From Dipylidium caninum (lineage: Eukaryota; Platyhelminthes; Cestoda; Cyclophyllidea; Dipylidiidae): a stretch of 64,000 bases of DNA. Both the position numbers and the translations under genes were made by a program. The notes beneath the pieces are model-generated. The model had not been told where the DNA came from. It was given only the letters and a program-made list of their open reading frames with translations, and ran no database searches. Below, one piece after another: positions 23,001 to 38,000 of this stretch; the stretch's first letter is position 1; the number at the start of each line of letters is the position of its first letter. Location of the stretch: assembly GCA_017562135.1 (NCBI GenBank), contig QEYB01000533.1, forward strand, positions 335,467 to 399,466. Direction: 5' to 3'.

Positions 23001-26000
23001 TTGGCAATAATTTCGGGTTGAGATAGCGCTTTAAGGCTTTCAGCATCTTAGTTAGATGATTTGATCGCCGCCAGTTTCTCCAACTCTTATCTTCATACTC
23101 CAAAGATTGTTGGGTACACGAAAGTGCGAAACGAGAATCTGCTAACCTCATTTGTATTCTTGCCTAGGCAAATTCTGCCGGATTGTTCACTTACTATCAG
23201 CCATGACCTTGTGTCTTCTTTCCTACAAGCTTCCCTTGACTTCGTTGAGAGGTGAGATGCATTCATTAAAAAGTATTTTTCCCAGGCCTAGACGGTTGTC
23301 TTCGTCAAAGTGAGAGAAAAAGAGGCTAAATGATTTAGCAATGTGACCCAACATCGAGTTAAACCACCTCATTTTGGCACCATTTGACTGATTCTTATTC
23401 ACGCTTCCACCGACTTTCTCCGTCTGTTTGTATAGTACACAGAATGCGGCTGAAATGAAGCACAAATGACTCAAAACATGGTAAAAGTGTTTCCTATCGC
23501 ACTGCGTAGTTGTCTGTGATGACGCCTTTCACACAATTATGCAAACTTCAGAATTACCACTGAGGTCAATTGTAGATCAGTGCCTATCTTATTATCACAG
23601 AGAGTAGCTGAACGACGTAATCATTCTTTTTAACAGTCACTAATACGTTTTTTTATTCCGATCTGCAGCAGTTCTGTTTTGCATGCACTTTCCCCTTGTA
23701 CATTGCCGTGATAGACTTGTGTATCATGTTGGAAGTGTACATGCTAGAGAATGACACAAGCACTCAAACCTCTTGTAGGTACCCTCTTCTCAGTGGACTT
23801 CATCGTCTTCTAACACTGGCTCATTTGTTGGCTAGAAGATCGGGCTTCTTTGAAGGTATTTATTACAATTGACATCCACATTATCACCTGTCAAAATTCT
23901 CTACCTTAGAAAGTTGTTCCTTTAAGTGTCTTATCTCAAAACATATGTAAATGTGTGATGAAACATCAAACCATTTACATTTGCGGTGCCTTTTTATAGT
24001 AATAATGAGAAGTAAGAGTGGGTGGGACGGGGTGAATTTTAGGGGCCGAGCCGACCAGCTGCCTCATTCTAACTCGATTGAGGTCATTTGCCAACTCCCT
24101 ATTGGCCGCCTTTTCACCGACGGGGACTCTGGCGCCAGACGACCTCAGCATTGCCCGGTGCACCTGTCTCCTCACTTTGCCTCTCTACGTGATCACCTCA
24201 CAGCCTGAAAATGTCACTTTCAAACAACTCGGTTACCTCACTGCCGCCAGTGCGCAATTGGTTGCCTTGCATGGTCGTTGTGAAGTCATGGCGACGGATA
24301 TTGTGTCCGCTGTTGAATCTTGGTTGAAAGGTAAGTATCGGTAGTCGGATTTCACGTTCATTTGGTAGGTTTAACCTGTTTATTTATCCTTTTCGTTTTA
24401 CCAGAAGTCAAATCTCACCCTGTCTACCCCACGGCATTGGGGATTCTGATTCCGGCATTGGCCAGTCTGCTGGAGATTAACAATGGGGAGGATTCCGGAG
24501 ACAAGGCATCATCGCTTTTCGTTGGTCGACGGTCGCGACGGTCCGGCTATAGGACGGAGATCCGGCGGTCGATTAGAACAATTGCGAAACGATCTGCTCG
24601 ACAGGGCCTCAGGTCGCAACTCACTGAGGCGCAAGTCAAGGTCCTTGAAATCCTTGGTCAAAATGCCTTGTATTGGCGATTCTTTACTTTGGTTGGTCAA
24701 AAATAAGATATTAATGAGATTTGTTACAGCAGAAGAATTTTGACGAGGATACAAAAAACTTTGTACATATTTTACCCACCGGCAAAGGTGTTTTTAATGA
24801 CCTAACTTTGTGCCTGCCCTATCCCGATCTGAGACCACTTATTCGTCTGTCTAATTTGCGGTTGCTGGGACATCTCCTTCATATTCTGCTTTGGCGACCG
24901 AAATGCACTGCGTTCTCGCCCAGTAAAGGCAAGTCGAACATTTATTTACTCGCCTTCTAGTTAGTACAAGTGTTGTTCGCCAAGCAAGAGTATCAGCAGC
25001 CGAATACCTACATGAATACATTGTTCTCAGCTTGGTAAATCAACATGCCCCTTCGGCAACACCTCACGAAGCGGTGGGGGAGAGTGATTCTGCCTACTGG
25101 TCCCTCCTATTCCATGTGACCCTAATTTTGGGGGCTGATAACGATCCAGTAAGCTGTTGAGTTTGATGCAACCTGATTTTAGCTTATTCGTGGGCTCTTT
25201 CGGTGCCTCGCCTTTCAATTGACGCACTGGTTTGCTGGTTACCCGAGTACCGCTTTGTGTGGAGCTAAACTTCTGCGGAAAATCCTCCTACGCGTCCTGA
25301 ACCTCACTCCACCTGAAGATGATGTATGCGACTTTGTTGATTCGACGTGGCCGCTGCCTGGTAGCATTACCTTTTCTCCCCCTCATCTTCCTACTAGAAT
25401 CGCTTCAGACGAGACGCACGAAACTGGCCTCCGCCTGTCTTCGCGAGTTCTTGCTCTGGATGAACCACCAGACCACTGGAAATAAGAGACTCGCCTCCCT
25501 CGGTGACCAAACATTCGAGGGCCTTCTGGAATGCATTTTAAATGGTCTCTGTCAGAATGGAGCTGCGACTCAACCTTTCACAGACGGAATCGCCTCCCTT
25601 CTGAGGTATGAAATAAGTGTGTACCTTACCAGATTTTCATCGCACTTAGAGAACGAACAGAACTGGCTTTCCGCTATATATATCTTCTTATCGATGCCTT
25701 TGCGCGGTCCTCCTTGTCAGGTAGGCGGTAATTTAACACTAAATAACGTTCCAGCATCTTGCAAAAATTCGCCTTCTGCCTTGAGCCGAGCGGTCGGATT
25801 GCTCACGGAGTTGGTGAGACGATCGCCAGAAAATGTGCGATTTAACGACTGTGCGGGACCTGAGAAAAGACCGCGTTTGATGAAGACCAGCGTGGACAAA
25901 CCCATAGTCGAGTCGCTTAAACCACCATCGTGGAAGTCTGCTTCTATTTCTTCCTGTCTGAACTCCCTTCTCCTGGCCTGCCGAGATCCCTTCATGGGAG

Positions 26001-29000
26001 ATGTGTTTCAGGAACTCGTGAAAAAAATCGTCTCATCGTTGGAGTTCAAACTCATTCCGAACGTCTTTCCGAGCACAGGCTGCCTCGTATCAGCGTATTA
26101 TTTTAGCTATTTTTTTTAAAACACCTTTTATAATCTCATATTTTGCAGTATGCAATGGAATTTGGACTCGCCAAGCTCATTCGTCCGCTGCATCAAGAAT
26201 TGTTCTTGGCTACTTTTTTCTGACTTTATTACGAAAACGGACTTCCTTGAAGCACTTCAGCTGCCAGATAACAAAATACCATCGTATTTTGAGCGCTATT
26301 GTGGCTCACCGGAAAGGTAGTTAAATTTTCAGATCCCCGTCTTATTTATTTGCAGTTTGCCTCATGATGGTCAACTCGCGACGCTGAATTTTGTGTTTGC
26401 AATTCTCCGTTCAAAACCGAAGATGGTGTTGGACAGTTTGCTTTCCCCTGACCACGCCTTTTGGGGCCTTCTTGTTCGGTGTGCTTTAAGGCCTCGAATC
26501 ACCGGAATCCCGCCAGATGACAAAACGGTTGGTTTACCTCATTAAGCGTTTACCTTTAGGCCCTGAACGTTTTGCGACTGCTCCCCACAACGTGTCTGTC
26601 GGCGGTCAGCGACGCAGTCTCCCGAATGTTCGAGTTGCATGGGTCTGACACCATCCTTCATACCTATATTCCGCTTTAGAATATCTAGGAGGAGTGGAAA
26701 GGTCGGCGTGGGAGGGGAGGGAGACATTTCAGAACTTTCCGAAATCCTCGTCAATGCATCAAAGCTTATACCTCTTTCTACTGACGATTTTGATCTGCGA
26801 AAGTGTTTTTCTGAGTGTATTTCCTCGGAAATGTGTCAGACGTTGATTATTTTGTTAAAAAAAGTAGGATTATATTAGTTAGCGACTGATTTTTTTTCTA
26901 GAGGTTGTATGAACCCGAGGACAGAGCGAGCACACTCTTTCAGGCGACCCTCTCTATTGCCTTATCTCTCAACTATCAGGTGAGGTGTTATTGAAAACTG
27001 TAAGAGTGATTTGACCACAGGTATCATTTGACGCCGATGAAGTCGTTCACGCGATCTGTAAATCTGGTCTTTGTCTCATTCCTCCATCCACCATTCTAAC
27101 TATTTTGGGGTTCACCGAATCCGCAAAGAAACAAATTAACCTCTCGAATGGAGATTTGTCTCTTCTCCTGAAATTCCTAAGCACATATTTGAGGGGTTCG
27201 GATAGGTGAGTTGGGGTAATTGAGCACAATTTTAGTGCAACTTGACAGTAACCAACTAACTTAAAATGTCTTATATAGTGTCTATTGTGCAGTCAGATAT
27301 CATTTTATTCCCAGATTACTGGAAAGTCAACTGTGCAACGCCATTAGTGGGGCCTGGAAAGAGGAGATAGCGCCCCTTCTCCGGTTCCAACCGTCCTCGG
27401 GTGAGACCTTTGTTGATCTCCTCGGGACTCTCATTTCCCTTTCACAGATGGTGGGTTCAAATTGTCGCCTTGTCTACGTACTTCGGCGATGTACCTTAAG
27501 TTGTTTTATGAGTTTTATCTGCATCCTTCGCAGAGGCAAAGATTGGGATCACTGAGGAAAGCGTGGTTATAAAGTCGTGATTAGAATTCCTCCTCCCTTC
27601 GTGGAATTTCTTGGGGCGAGCGCCGGCCAGCATCGGGTTGCCTCAACTTCACTGCGTTTTGTTTTAGGCTTTACTTTTAAATAGTGCATTGTGTATTGTG
27701 TACTGGATGCTAACATCTTAACAAATAGGGGCGCGTTTGTTATGATGACGAAAAGCTCATTTCATCTGTGAGAGCCACTTGTAGGTCAGTAATCTTGTCG
27801 AGCACTGTCCGCTGCAATAGGTCTTCTGAGAAGAAGTGTGTTTCGCCTTCATTTTGCTAAGGTATACTTTCCGTGTACAGGAGCTAGACCGACATGTCTT
27901 CGTAAACACCTACCTGGACCTGCTCGGTACGGAGGCATTGAGTGATTCCGCCAAGGTTGTAATTGACCCATTTTATTTTGCATCTTCACTTTCGCCTCTG
28001 GTTTTACCTGCTCCCTGTTCTGTTACAGGCGAAACTCCTTGATATGTTGGCCTTCTTCCTCCACTACGAGGTTATTCCCACAAACTTTGAGTTGTCCAAC
28101 GAGGAACGGGCAGAAATTGTTAAGGCTGTTAAAGTCCTCCTTGTCTTGAATCTTGACCTTGAGGATTTGATGACTGCCTCTTCTCCCGATAAGACTAAGT
28201 GCACACTGTTTTTAAAACCGGTGAGTCTGCCCTAGTGGCGGAGCAATATGCGCATATTAACTGCTTACTTGTCCCACTTGCGTAGGTGGCTTCTCTCTTT
28301 TGCCAAAGTTTTAACTCGAATCTGTGACAAAATGTCTATCAATGTATTGAAATCACAAAGGATTCGTGATTCCTCCATATCGTCTCGCTAGCTAATCGTA
28401 AATTTTAGTGGGGACGTTTGCATTCCACAGCATCGTGAACTCGACTTGCCTTTGAGTCAGTAGAGAGCGGTGGCGAGAATTTTGACCATGACTAAACTTC
28501 GCAATGTGCTAGCATATTCTCATCACTTCCTGTCAGATGTAGTTAAGTAAGAAAAAAGGCTCTTTATTAGATATTCAACAATACTGTCAGATTTTGAGAT
28601 CCGCCATTTGACAGTGTATTCTTCATTTAAGGTAAACAGAACAATGTTAAGTAGACTGAGCTTCTGGAAGTTTTTACGGTTCTATTTTTAAAACCTAGAT
28701 TCTCTCCCTCCTGAAAACAAGCGCTTGTCGTGAAGCCATTCAAATGCTGACTGTGCACTTCTGTCGTTACCCCGTGCACGACATGGATGATGAGTTAGAC
28801 GAGTGTCTGCGCGATGCGATGAAACGGTAGGTGTTGCCACATTACATGGGAAAGTAATGTGATAAATTACTCTTCAGAATTTGGACGCGGCCTTTGGTGC
28901 AGGGGGAAATTTTAGCCTCAGCGCTAAGGGGCCTTTGAAGAGGCCGTCGCCTCCGCGCAGGCATCAACTGCCACAATCGACTTATGGGCTCGTTACCTCT

Positions 29001-32000
29001 GCAAATTCGTTAAACCACTTCTAACCTGCGTGAATCCTACTGTTCTGCGGTCCCTCGCTGAACGAAATGTTGTCAAGTGGTTCCAGAACCTGGAGGAGAA
29101 GCCACAAGGGGACTGACATGACGGTGTATCAGTGGATGTGGAGGTTGCTGAGTCGCACTTCCACCTTCTATTTATTTGTGTCGCTCTACAATCGCCTACC
29201 TAAGTCTTGCCTCCATGGAATGAACGAAGGTGGTGTCGGTTCCGTGCTGAAGGCTTTCCTTGGACCGACGTGTTTGGATCCGCTTCAGTCAGCTCAGGTG
29301 AAGGGCACAGAACTAACAGCTGCGCTTATAAAGTAGGTTATATGCTATTCGACTTCTCCTCTTCATTCTTTTACTTGGTACTCGAGCTTGTGTCAAATTT
29401 TAGAAAGATTGTTAGGATGGATTGCAATGTAGAGGTGAACCATAAAATAATTCAAGGACCTGAGTCTTTCTGGGAGACTGGTTCCTGGGCGCAACTGACG
29501 TTCCCTCGTTTCAGTGGTCCCCTTCACTTGCCACTAACCGGTTGAGGCGATGTAAACGGAGAGGTCTAAATGCAAACTTGCCAATGGGGTATTAACAAGC
29601 TTTGTTACTGCATATCACCGATCAGTTCTTGCACAAATTTGGCAGAAGTTTCATTTATCGAAACTGCTTTGTGTTGTTTGCCAGGTTCTAAAATGTTGAG
29701 TTCTGAAATTGACGAGCAATTCAAATCTCGTTTCGACTCACGAAATTTAGGAAGCCTTTTGGTTATACTACACTACCCTTGGCACAATCAATTCTGAAGT
29801 CAGTTGCATCAGACCAAGCTGGTTTTTCCGGGAATCTTTTTGAATTGCCAATGAAGTGGCCAAATGGGCCAAGTCTGCACTCATATGAGCGGGATGGCGA
29901 GGTGGGGGGAAGTCGGTTTCTTCGTGTACTCTTATTCGTTTTCTAATTGTAGGGAAGCTCACTCAACTCTTCAAGACTCGCTTGAGCCTCCCATTAGCAC
30001 CACTTCATCTCCCGTCATGGAGACTGCTATGACGACCCTGAAAAGTCACCTATGGTCCGCCAGTCTGGCGTGTCTGGTGGCCACCGTGAGCGCAACCCAG
30101 ACACGGGAAAAAACCTACAACTATGTGCTCGTCTGTGATCCTCTTTCTCGCTTCTTTCCTGCATTCACAAGGTCTGCGCATACCCCCATGTTTACCTTTC
30201 CCAATCAGGTAAGTCTCTTCAACCGCGGTGGATCCCATTTCCCTGGCACTCTCTGATAAATAATGCGCATTGGTTTGCATATTCCACAAAGAGATTGGGA
30301 AAGTACAGGTCGGCCTTCCTCGAACTAAGAGAGGAGTTTTGGTCGCCGTCGGAAGGAGAGCTCTCTGTCCAGAACAAGACAACGGAAAGTTCTGGCGAAG
30401 GAAGAATGCTTACTAAAAGGGAAAATGCCGGTGGACTTCTGCTGGGGAGTAGTTTCACGGGAGAGGTTGCTCGCTTTACGAGACCCTCAGGAACCCAGGT
30501 AGCCTCAAACGTTCCCTTCTTTAAAGACCTTATTTCATCACACTTTCCTGAGCCTGGCATGCTATTACAACATTATTACATATCCGCGAAAGTGTGAAAA
30601 GCTGTACAAGGTGACAGGAATCTTTGCATAAGTGGTCTTTTTGTTCTTATTTAGATAGTCAGAGGAATAGATTCTCTGGTAGGCTTCAAGACGCCAACCG
30701 TCCCAGGGGGAGAGTTTGCATCCTCTCCACACTCCTCCGGCTCTGGAAGATTTGTTGTTGACGAAGGATCAGATTCATTGCTAGTGAAATTGGAGGTGGA
30801 CTCTCTTAACACAATTCCTCTGATGGTGTGTTTCGTGGGACTGCTGAAACACATGTGGCGTCTGGGTCTGTTAAAGGCTAGTGACGACTTATCATGATTA
30901 ACCCATCACTGCTTACATTTACTCACCATCGTTTATTATTCAGTGCGTAAAACCCAACGAAATGCCCGCTATCCTACGGTTTCTCTACGATCAGTTCAAC
31001 TCCACTCCGTCCAATGACGACAACGTGCGGATATTTGTGGTTAAGCTGGTCATCAACTGTCCTGAGGTAATTAAACAAGAGGCGTCTTGTAGTGCTGTTC
31101 ACTCGTTTCGGGGACACCCATGACTGATGCTGATGTTTGTTGAGCTTCATTTACAACCCTTAGAATAATGGGAAATTTTTATGCGACCAACTTTTCCTCT
31201 TCCCTTAATTCTCATCTTTCCTCCCTTTCAAGTTTTCTGTCCAAACGAAGCAGTCTGCTGAGGTGGATGGGGGTACCCAGCAGAGAGTAGATCATGCAGC
31301 AAGATGGCTTTCTGTTTGGGAGTGCGTGTCGACAGAGTTGGACGGGGCATTTACCATTAACAGGTTAAAGAGGGGTGAAGGTTACAATGAAGTGGAAGAA
31401 AGCAAAATGCTTGCTTGAACTAACGATGCTAGTCAAAGCGGGAAAATACGGTCCGAATGTCATTTCCTAATCTTTGTCTCACTCCTCCTCGCCTCCTGTA
31501 ATTTGGATTTTCCATTCATACCGCTTTGTAGGTTTTCAAACCCTTCGCCAACGTCTGGCTTCCACTCCTTCTCACCTATGCCGCCTCGGAGGCCAAAGTT
31601 CTCGTGGATTCCCGCAAATTTTCTGCTCTCAGCATCGATCTCTGTCTCCTCCTCGGTGAATGGGCCACCTCCGGCGGCATCTTGCCTTCTACTGAGGTGG
31701 AGAAAGGTGGAGCTCGTTCCCTCCTTGCGCATTTGGTCAGGCATTCGTGTACCGCGTTTCGGGGAGATGATCAACTAGCTGAGGTCGCGCCTCTGCTAAA
31801 GCACTATCAGGAATTGTTCGGTTTATTTGTTAAAGCCTGGCTCCCTGCTGGCGTGCCAATTCCCTACAGGTGGGTGTTTTTTTGTCCAGTTTGCGCTGCC
31901 AAATGAGCATGCTACTACCTGTCTGGTCGAATACTTTGAGATAACTGCTGTTGTCATCTTGTATAGTCAACTTTTCTTCCATTTGTGGGTCGATTCGTGT

Positions 32001-35000
32001 ACAAAGTTGAGGTAAATTTAGAACGGGAGTAACGCCGAAACTACTACATTTGACGACATTTAGGCGGTAAAAGTGACCCCTTACTCGTTGGAAGTCTGAT
32101 GGACAGCGGTTTAGGCATGTGATGACGACAACAGGAGGTGATGTGCAAAAAACGTTTTTGCTTTTTCTTAAACCTAATGGCATCGTTGCTTCTTACACTT
32201 TTACAGAGAGTTGTCGGACGCACTTCACGCGAATGCAAGCGCTAAATTGAAAACCTATACCTTCCACCAACTCAGGAGCATTCTGTTATCGTGCAGGAAC
32301 TTCGAGCCCGAGGAAGACAATGTTCCCCTCTTGCTGTAAATTAAATTTGACTCTTGCTGTTTTAACCACCGCCTATTTTAGGTTCATTAATGCCATTCTT
32401 CAGTGCCTGCATAGAAGTCCTAAGCCGCTTCTCACTGTGGTCTGGGAATGCGCAGGAATTTTAGTTTCCAAATTTGCTTCGTCGCCCCCTGACTATCGAC
32501 TGGAAGGTGAAGAAGTCTTAGATAGCGATGGAATTGGTGTCTTCCCTCTTTCGGCCCTTCCAGTTGACCTTCATTCTCTTGCTACTGATCTTTGGTCTAC
32601 CGTGAGCGGCTTGAACCCATTTAGTCGAAGTGAGCCACCGTCGAGCGCCTCCATGACGGATATGATTGAGGCCTCCTGTGGGGCTGCGTCTCACTGGCCT
32701 CTGCTGGGTGTCCATCTGACCAACTGCCTCATCGCGACTGGAATTCCAAACACCGTTGAACCAACTACTTTATCTCGATGTTTACAAGTATTCGCTAAGG
32801 TGTTTGAGGCCTTCACAAATAGCAATCTTCTATGTTCTCTCGAGCGGAGCGTCAAAATAGGTATACTGCGGAGGATGGGGACTTCGTCTGTCATCCAGAT
32901 GGCCAAATGGGGGTGAGGTCGACTGTCGCATTGGTGAAGACACATTCGCTTGTCGAGTGTACAATCTTTTTCGCCTGTTTTTAGGACGCAAATTGTTCTC
33001 TTCCACGCAGCAGTGTTAATTCTTCGAATTGTTCAGTTTGCTCAAACCCTCTCAGAGACAGAGAGAGAAGGACAGGCTGAAATGTGGCAGCAGTTGATTC
33101 TACGGCTGTTAATACTTCTAGTGTCCACCCTCGGGACACCCAATTCTACGTCAAATTCGCGTCGTGTGGCCTACAGGGTGTTCGTGGAGGCAAGGAAGGT
33201 GGACACTTGGGCGAGAAATAGAAAAATTGAGGTAATTGTGCATTGACATGGAAGTATTTCTATTCTGGGTGGTGCTGGTTGACAGTTTAAAGGCAACACA
33301 ACTATCCTCATCTGTGCAAGCCTGCATTCCTTATTAGTACCTGCCTCTACTTCGTCAAAGATTTCTTATTTGACATGTACCTCCGCCTACCGATGGTCGT
33401 TGCCTCATAATGGCCAAGCTTATTATCATGCCCGGCTTGCATCCGTGTGTAGAGCACCTCGTCTCACCACTCTGGCAGATTCCTATTTCTAACTCCGTGA
33501 TGGTGTACTTGGGGTCCTATACACTGCTTTGTAAATATCATTTGTCCACTGAGAATCATTCCAAAAACGTACTTTTGAGATAATTTGGTGGAGTTTTGAT
33601 CTCAGACTCTGAACTTATACAATAGCTGGGGAAGCATTCCATTTAAGTCGGAAGAGGGACCTTGCAATTTGTCTCCCCTGCGATTTCAGGAGGTCTGCAA
33701 TCTGGGTCTGTCTTACGGACTCTGTGCGGAGGAGGACCTAAAACTTCGTCGACAAACACGGAAACACATTTCCCAGCGGTGTCTCGAAATTACTTCCTCG
33801 CGTCTGCCTCCATCTCTCTCCAGATGGCTTCTGGCTCTGCGACTTCTAAGCAGTGGCAGTTGTGACGAAGCCGTTGATGTAGTTCTCTGGGCCAAGATGG
33901 GACAGCGTCTCATGACTACGAGTCTGGAGATTCTGTTGGAACCGGCCATTAAGTCTGCTGAGTTTCGGCACCCATATAAACAGGGTCCCCTCGATCCACA
34001 TTATCCTTTCACACAATCAAAGTAAGCCACAATTGTTTGCCTCAGGCTTGATTAGGTTTAATTAAGTTTGAGTAGGAAAGTAATGAGCTCCTCTTTTGTT
34101 TAATTGCCTCCACTCTATCGCGTCCTAAGAAGCGGTGTGTTGCCACAAATTCATGGGAAGAATTCATTGCACTACTTTAAGAAAGTGTGGGTTTGAGGCC
34201 CGAGATACTCTAAGGTTGTCATATAAGTTTTAGAAGTTTCTCTTGACTTTTATGCGTGGTGGATGGGGAAGAGCGCCTTGGACGTTCATCTGTTTATAGA
34301 AACCTGAAGAGAATAATGCACCTTATGTTCAGTTTTCTTTTTTCAATTCACCCGGATTTTGGGTATTAGAACAGTGGTTAAAGTGACACTTTTTTTAGTC
34401 GAATTCGACTCTTGTTTCGCTGAGGTTTCTTGCGACTTCCTTTGAGATGTTATCTTAACCTTTCCGCCTGCGATGTAACAGGCATGGCTGGAATAAGCAT
34501 TAAGCAGAAGGGCTCGAAATCGTCAAAGAGATAAGCATCTGGCGCTCCGTAAAACACATTGGGACAAATTTTGACAAAATTTGTAGGAGTTTATTTCTTC
34601 AATACATAGTGTGCCCTTCTGTTGAGGTTTGATTGCAGCGCAGATGACTGACTGGTCTGGGGAGTACTGGGGTTTCATGTCTCTGCGAGTGTATGCGTCT
34701 TTACTAGTGCACGTTTGGGTGCGCACACCCTCGCCTGCTATTATAAACTACTCTTATCTACGCAGCTATTTTAGCACATCCATCTCCTCCTCGCTGTCGA
34801 CGTGGGATCCAGTCGTGTTGAGTGGGACTCGCCAGCTAATACTGAGCCGAACACAGGCTTTGGATACTGGTTCTGCTACATTGGCTCTTCCCGAGGGGAG
34901 CGCCGCGCAGACTCGCTTGATGGAGACCGGTGAAACACCCTTCGCGTTTAACCTCAGTGCCACGGCGGAACATTCACCGGATGTGGGTGCTCTCCGCAGG

Positions 35001-38000
35001 TCAATCTTTCTTTCCTCAAACGCGGCCAAAGCCAATCAGAAAACCAAAACTTTGAATTTTAATGATGTAAGGACTTTACAATTAGTCATCAGCCCTGCAG
35101 AAAGCGACTAAAATGGTTTGTTCTTCTGATGGTGTGAGAGGGAGATTAAAATGTACATTTTTTAACTAGGTTAAATGGCACTGCCTAGGGAGCTATGGTA
35201 AGTCGCCGTGCGAATTTATCTCCGCTCCCAAGACGTTAAGGTAGGTTTAGTCGGTGTGAGAAAAGGCCTCTCTCAGAATTGTAAAACACCTCTCAATGAG
35301 GGTAAAAACACGAGTCCAGGGAGTTTCACGCTTTATGAGGCTGCATGCCATACTCGTCACAGATTCTGTCCATTTCACACAGGTGCTTTATTCCTCTATG
35401 CGACACTGATGGATTTGTTCGCGTAATGCCCAAGCACACCTTTTGGCCAGTCGTATTGTTTCTTGTCAACAATGAAGTGCCCATGATAATGGACTTAAGT
35501 TCAAATTTCTCCTTTGTTAGGTGGGGCATTTGTTTTCCGCACCCTAGCATTAGGTGAAAGGGCTACACTTCCAGATCTTCCCTTCGTCTCTTTCATTATA
35601 CGTTTCCAAAGCCACCGCAAAGGAGCGACATACTACTAACAACTTGGATTAATGCCTCCATGTCCACCCGTGTGTTGAAAAAATAGTTTCCACTGTCACC
35701 GAGAGCATTAATTTTCCTTCACCGTGTAGCTTTCTCCCGTGGAGCAGTTGCGACGGAAATTTCTGTTCACTTCAACGACTTCCGCCGAGTCTGGCTTGGG
35801 TGAAAACGTGCGGCAGTTTTTCAAGCAACGAACTATTCAACACCAACATGCTGAGACAGTCCTCAACTCCGACACCACAGCCGACGATTATGCTCGCCTC
35901 TGTCGTAGACATCGCCTCGGCGCCCTCCCCGATATCGAAACTGTCACTGCGGAGAGTCTCCTGAAACCCCTCTTCCAGCTGGCGAACAGGGATCCATCAG
36001 GATGCGGTTCCGATCTTCATGGCCTGATTTTGAGTTCAGTGGTCGCTGCAACATCAAAGTCTACCGGCCGGGAGGAATTCATAAGGGAACTGGGCAGTGC
36101 TTTCAGTGATCTCTCAGTGCATGGAGAGAGCGGCTATCTCGCTCTGATCTGGGATCTGGGCGGATTAGAAAGAGAGGTTTTCGCCCTGCTTCCGCAACCG
36201 AGTCTTCTTGCCAATAGTGCAATCGCAGGGGGGAAGGTTGAACTTGGTGTTTTGGTGATGGAGGAGGCCTTCTGTGATGCTGCCATATGTAGGTAAATGA
36301 AACCTAAATTTCTCTGTGGCCTTCGAGCCTCGACATTTACTATCATATGCGCGGTACTCTTAGCTTTTTAACAGAGGTTCACTTTTTCTCAAATGTTCTG
36401 CTGCGTGTCCTGTCTCGAACGGCCCTCAAAATTTCCTACTACTTGACAGTGTAAGAAACAACCTGAATTTAGCCAAATGTTCATGAAAAGATTGAATTCT
36501 GCCCATCATGCACAGTTGTTGCATTCATTCAACCCACTGCTATGGTAACTGACTTCCGCGACCTGGTGATGTTATGAAGCCCGCCATCCCCGCTGTCCGA
36601 TTCTGCCTTCCTAGGCACTGGTGTCCTTCCCGTTGCATTGATGAATAAATAGTAAGTTGCAGGTGAAGGCATGAATCCCCAGTCGTGGACAGGTTCGTTT
36701 ACAATTTCCTGCGAGTCTTTGTCAACTGTCTTCCATCAGTCGAAGGTGTAGTCTCACACCTTCAATCGGTTTATTCTCGGTTTTGTTGAAATTTGTTTCT
36801 CCGATGCACATATAGGCTCCTGAAAGCCTCAACCATGCCTGGAAAGTGGAGGATGGAAGAACACTCGTCAAGTTTATTCCATAAAATGGCGCTCTTTAAG
36901 TACTTTCAAGATTTTCCGATGATCGCTCTCACGCTCTCTTCATGATGAGTTTCAGTAAACCCTGATCTATCAAGTAGAGATGCTGCAGATAATGCCACTA
37001 GCGGCTGCCGTTCGTTCAGGTAACAATGCGGAGCGACGAGTTAAGAAATGGTATGAAAGTCTTGCCTAAAGCAAAGGAATCCCGGTCCCTTGCGTCATCT
37101 GGCATTATTTGGAGTTGACTGGTATTCTTGGCCGATTCCTTCACTGAAGCCGCGAATCAAATCACGAGGGCCACCTTTAAGCTACAAAAATTAGCGTCTT
37201 TGTTAGGCGAGTGGGTGGCACACCGCATTCTACCGAGCAAATAGACGGGCTGGCGGACAAGTGACCGCCCCATGCAGTTCACCGCTCATTATGGCTGAAT
37301 TCATTCTATATTCATTCCATCTCTGTAGTTCTAAACGTGTCTGCCAGTTGGCATCAACACCCTCTCCGTGGACGGCCACCAGTCGTCGACTCTACTTCTC
37401 CTTGCCTATCGTCATCGCTCCTGACGAGGAGATCGGAGGCTTCACAACGGGATGCTGTAAGGGTGGGCCTGGCACCACTGCTGCCGCTTTTTGGTGGCAA
37501 TTGACGCGGCTGTACGCAGGCCTGGGACGCAGTGAGGAGCTGTTGGGCTGGCTCTGCGACCGGTGGATTTCAGAGTCAGGATCATCCCTCCTGCTCAACC
37601 GCCTTGGGAAAGCCATCGTGGCCAAGAGACTGGGGGACTATGAAAGCGCTTTCGTGCAACTCTCCGATGTAGGTGCTTTTGTGCACATCCAGCCCATTGG
37701 GTGGGGGATGCTTACCTGTCGCCAGCTCGGTCTTTTAGTCCGGAGTCACTAAGTCTTCCTCCTTTATTGTGCACTTTTGCTCTTCTGAGAGCATTGAACT
37801 TCCCTAGTAGCGGAGTGCGGGAAGTGGATTCAAAGCTAGTCATCCCCTAGCAGCCTTTGCGCATCTGCATCTCGCAGACGTGTTCGCAAGGTATGCTAGT
37901 GCAGTTGGAGATCGGAGTAAAGAGGTGCCCTTGGCACTGGACTCTTGCTTTAAGGTGATGAATTATTTTGACTGGACTATAACCAACTCACATTTTCGTC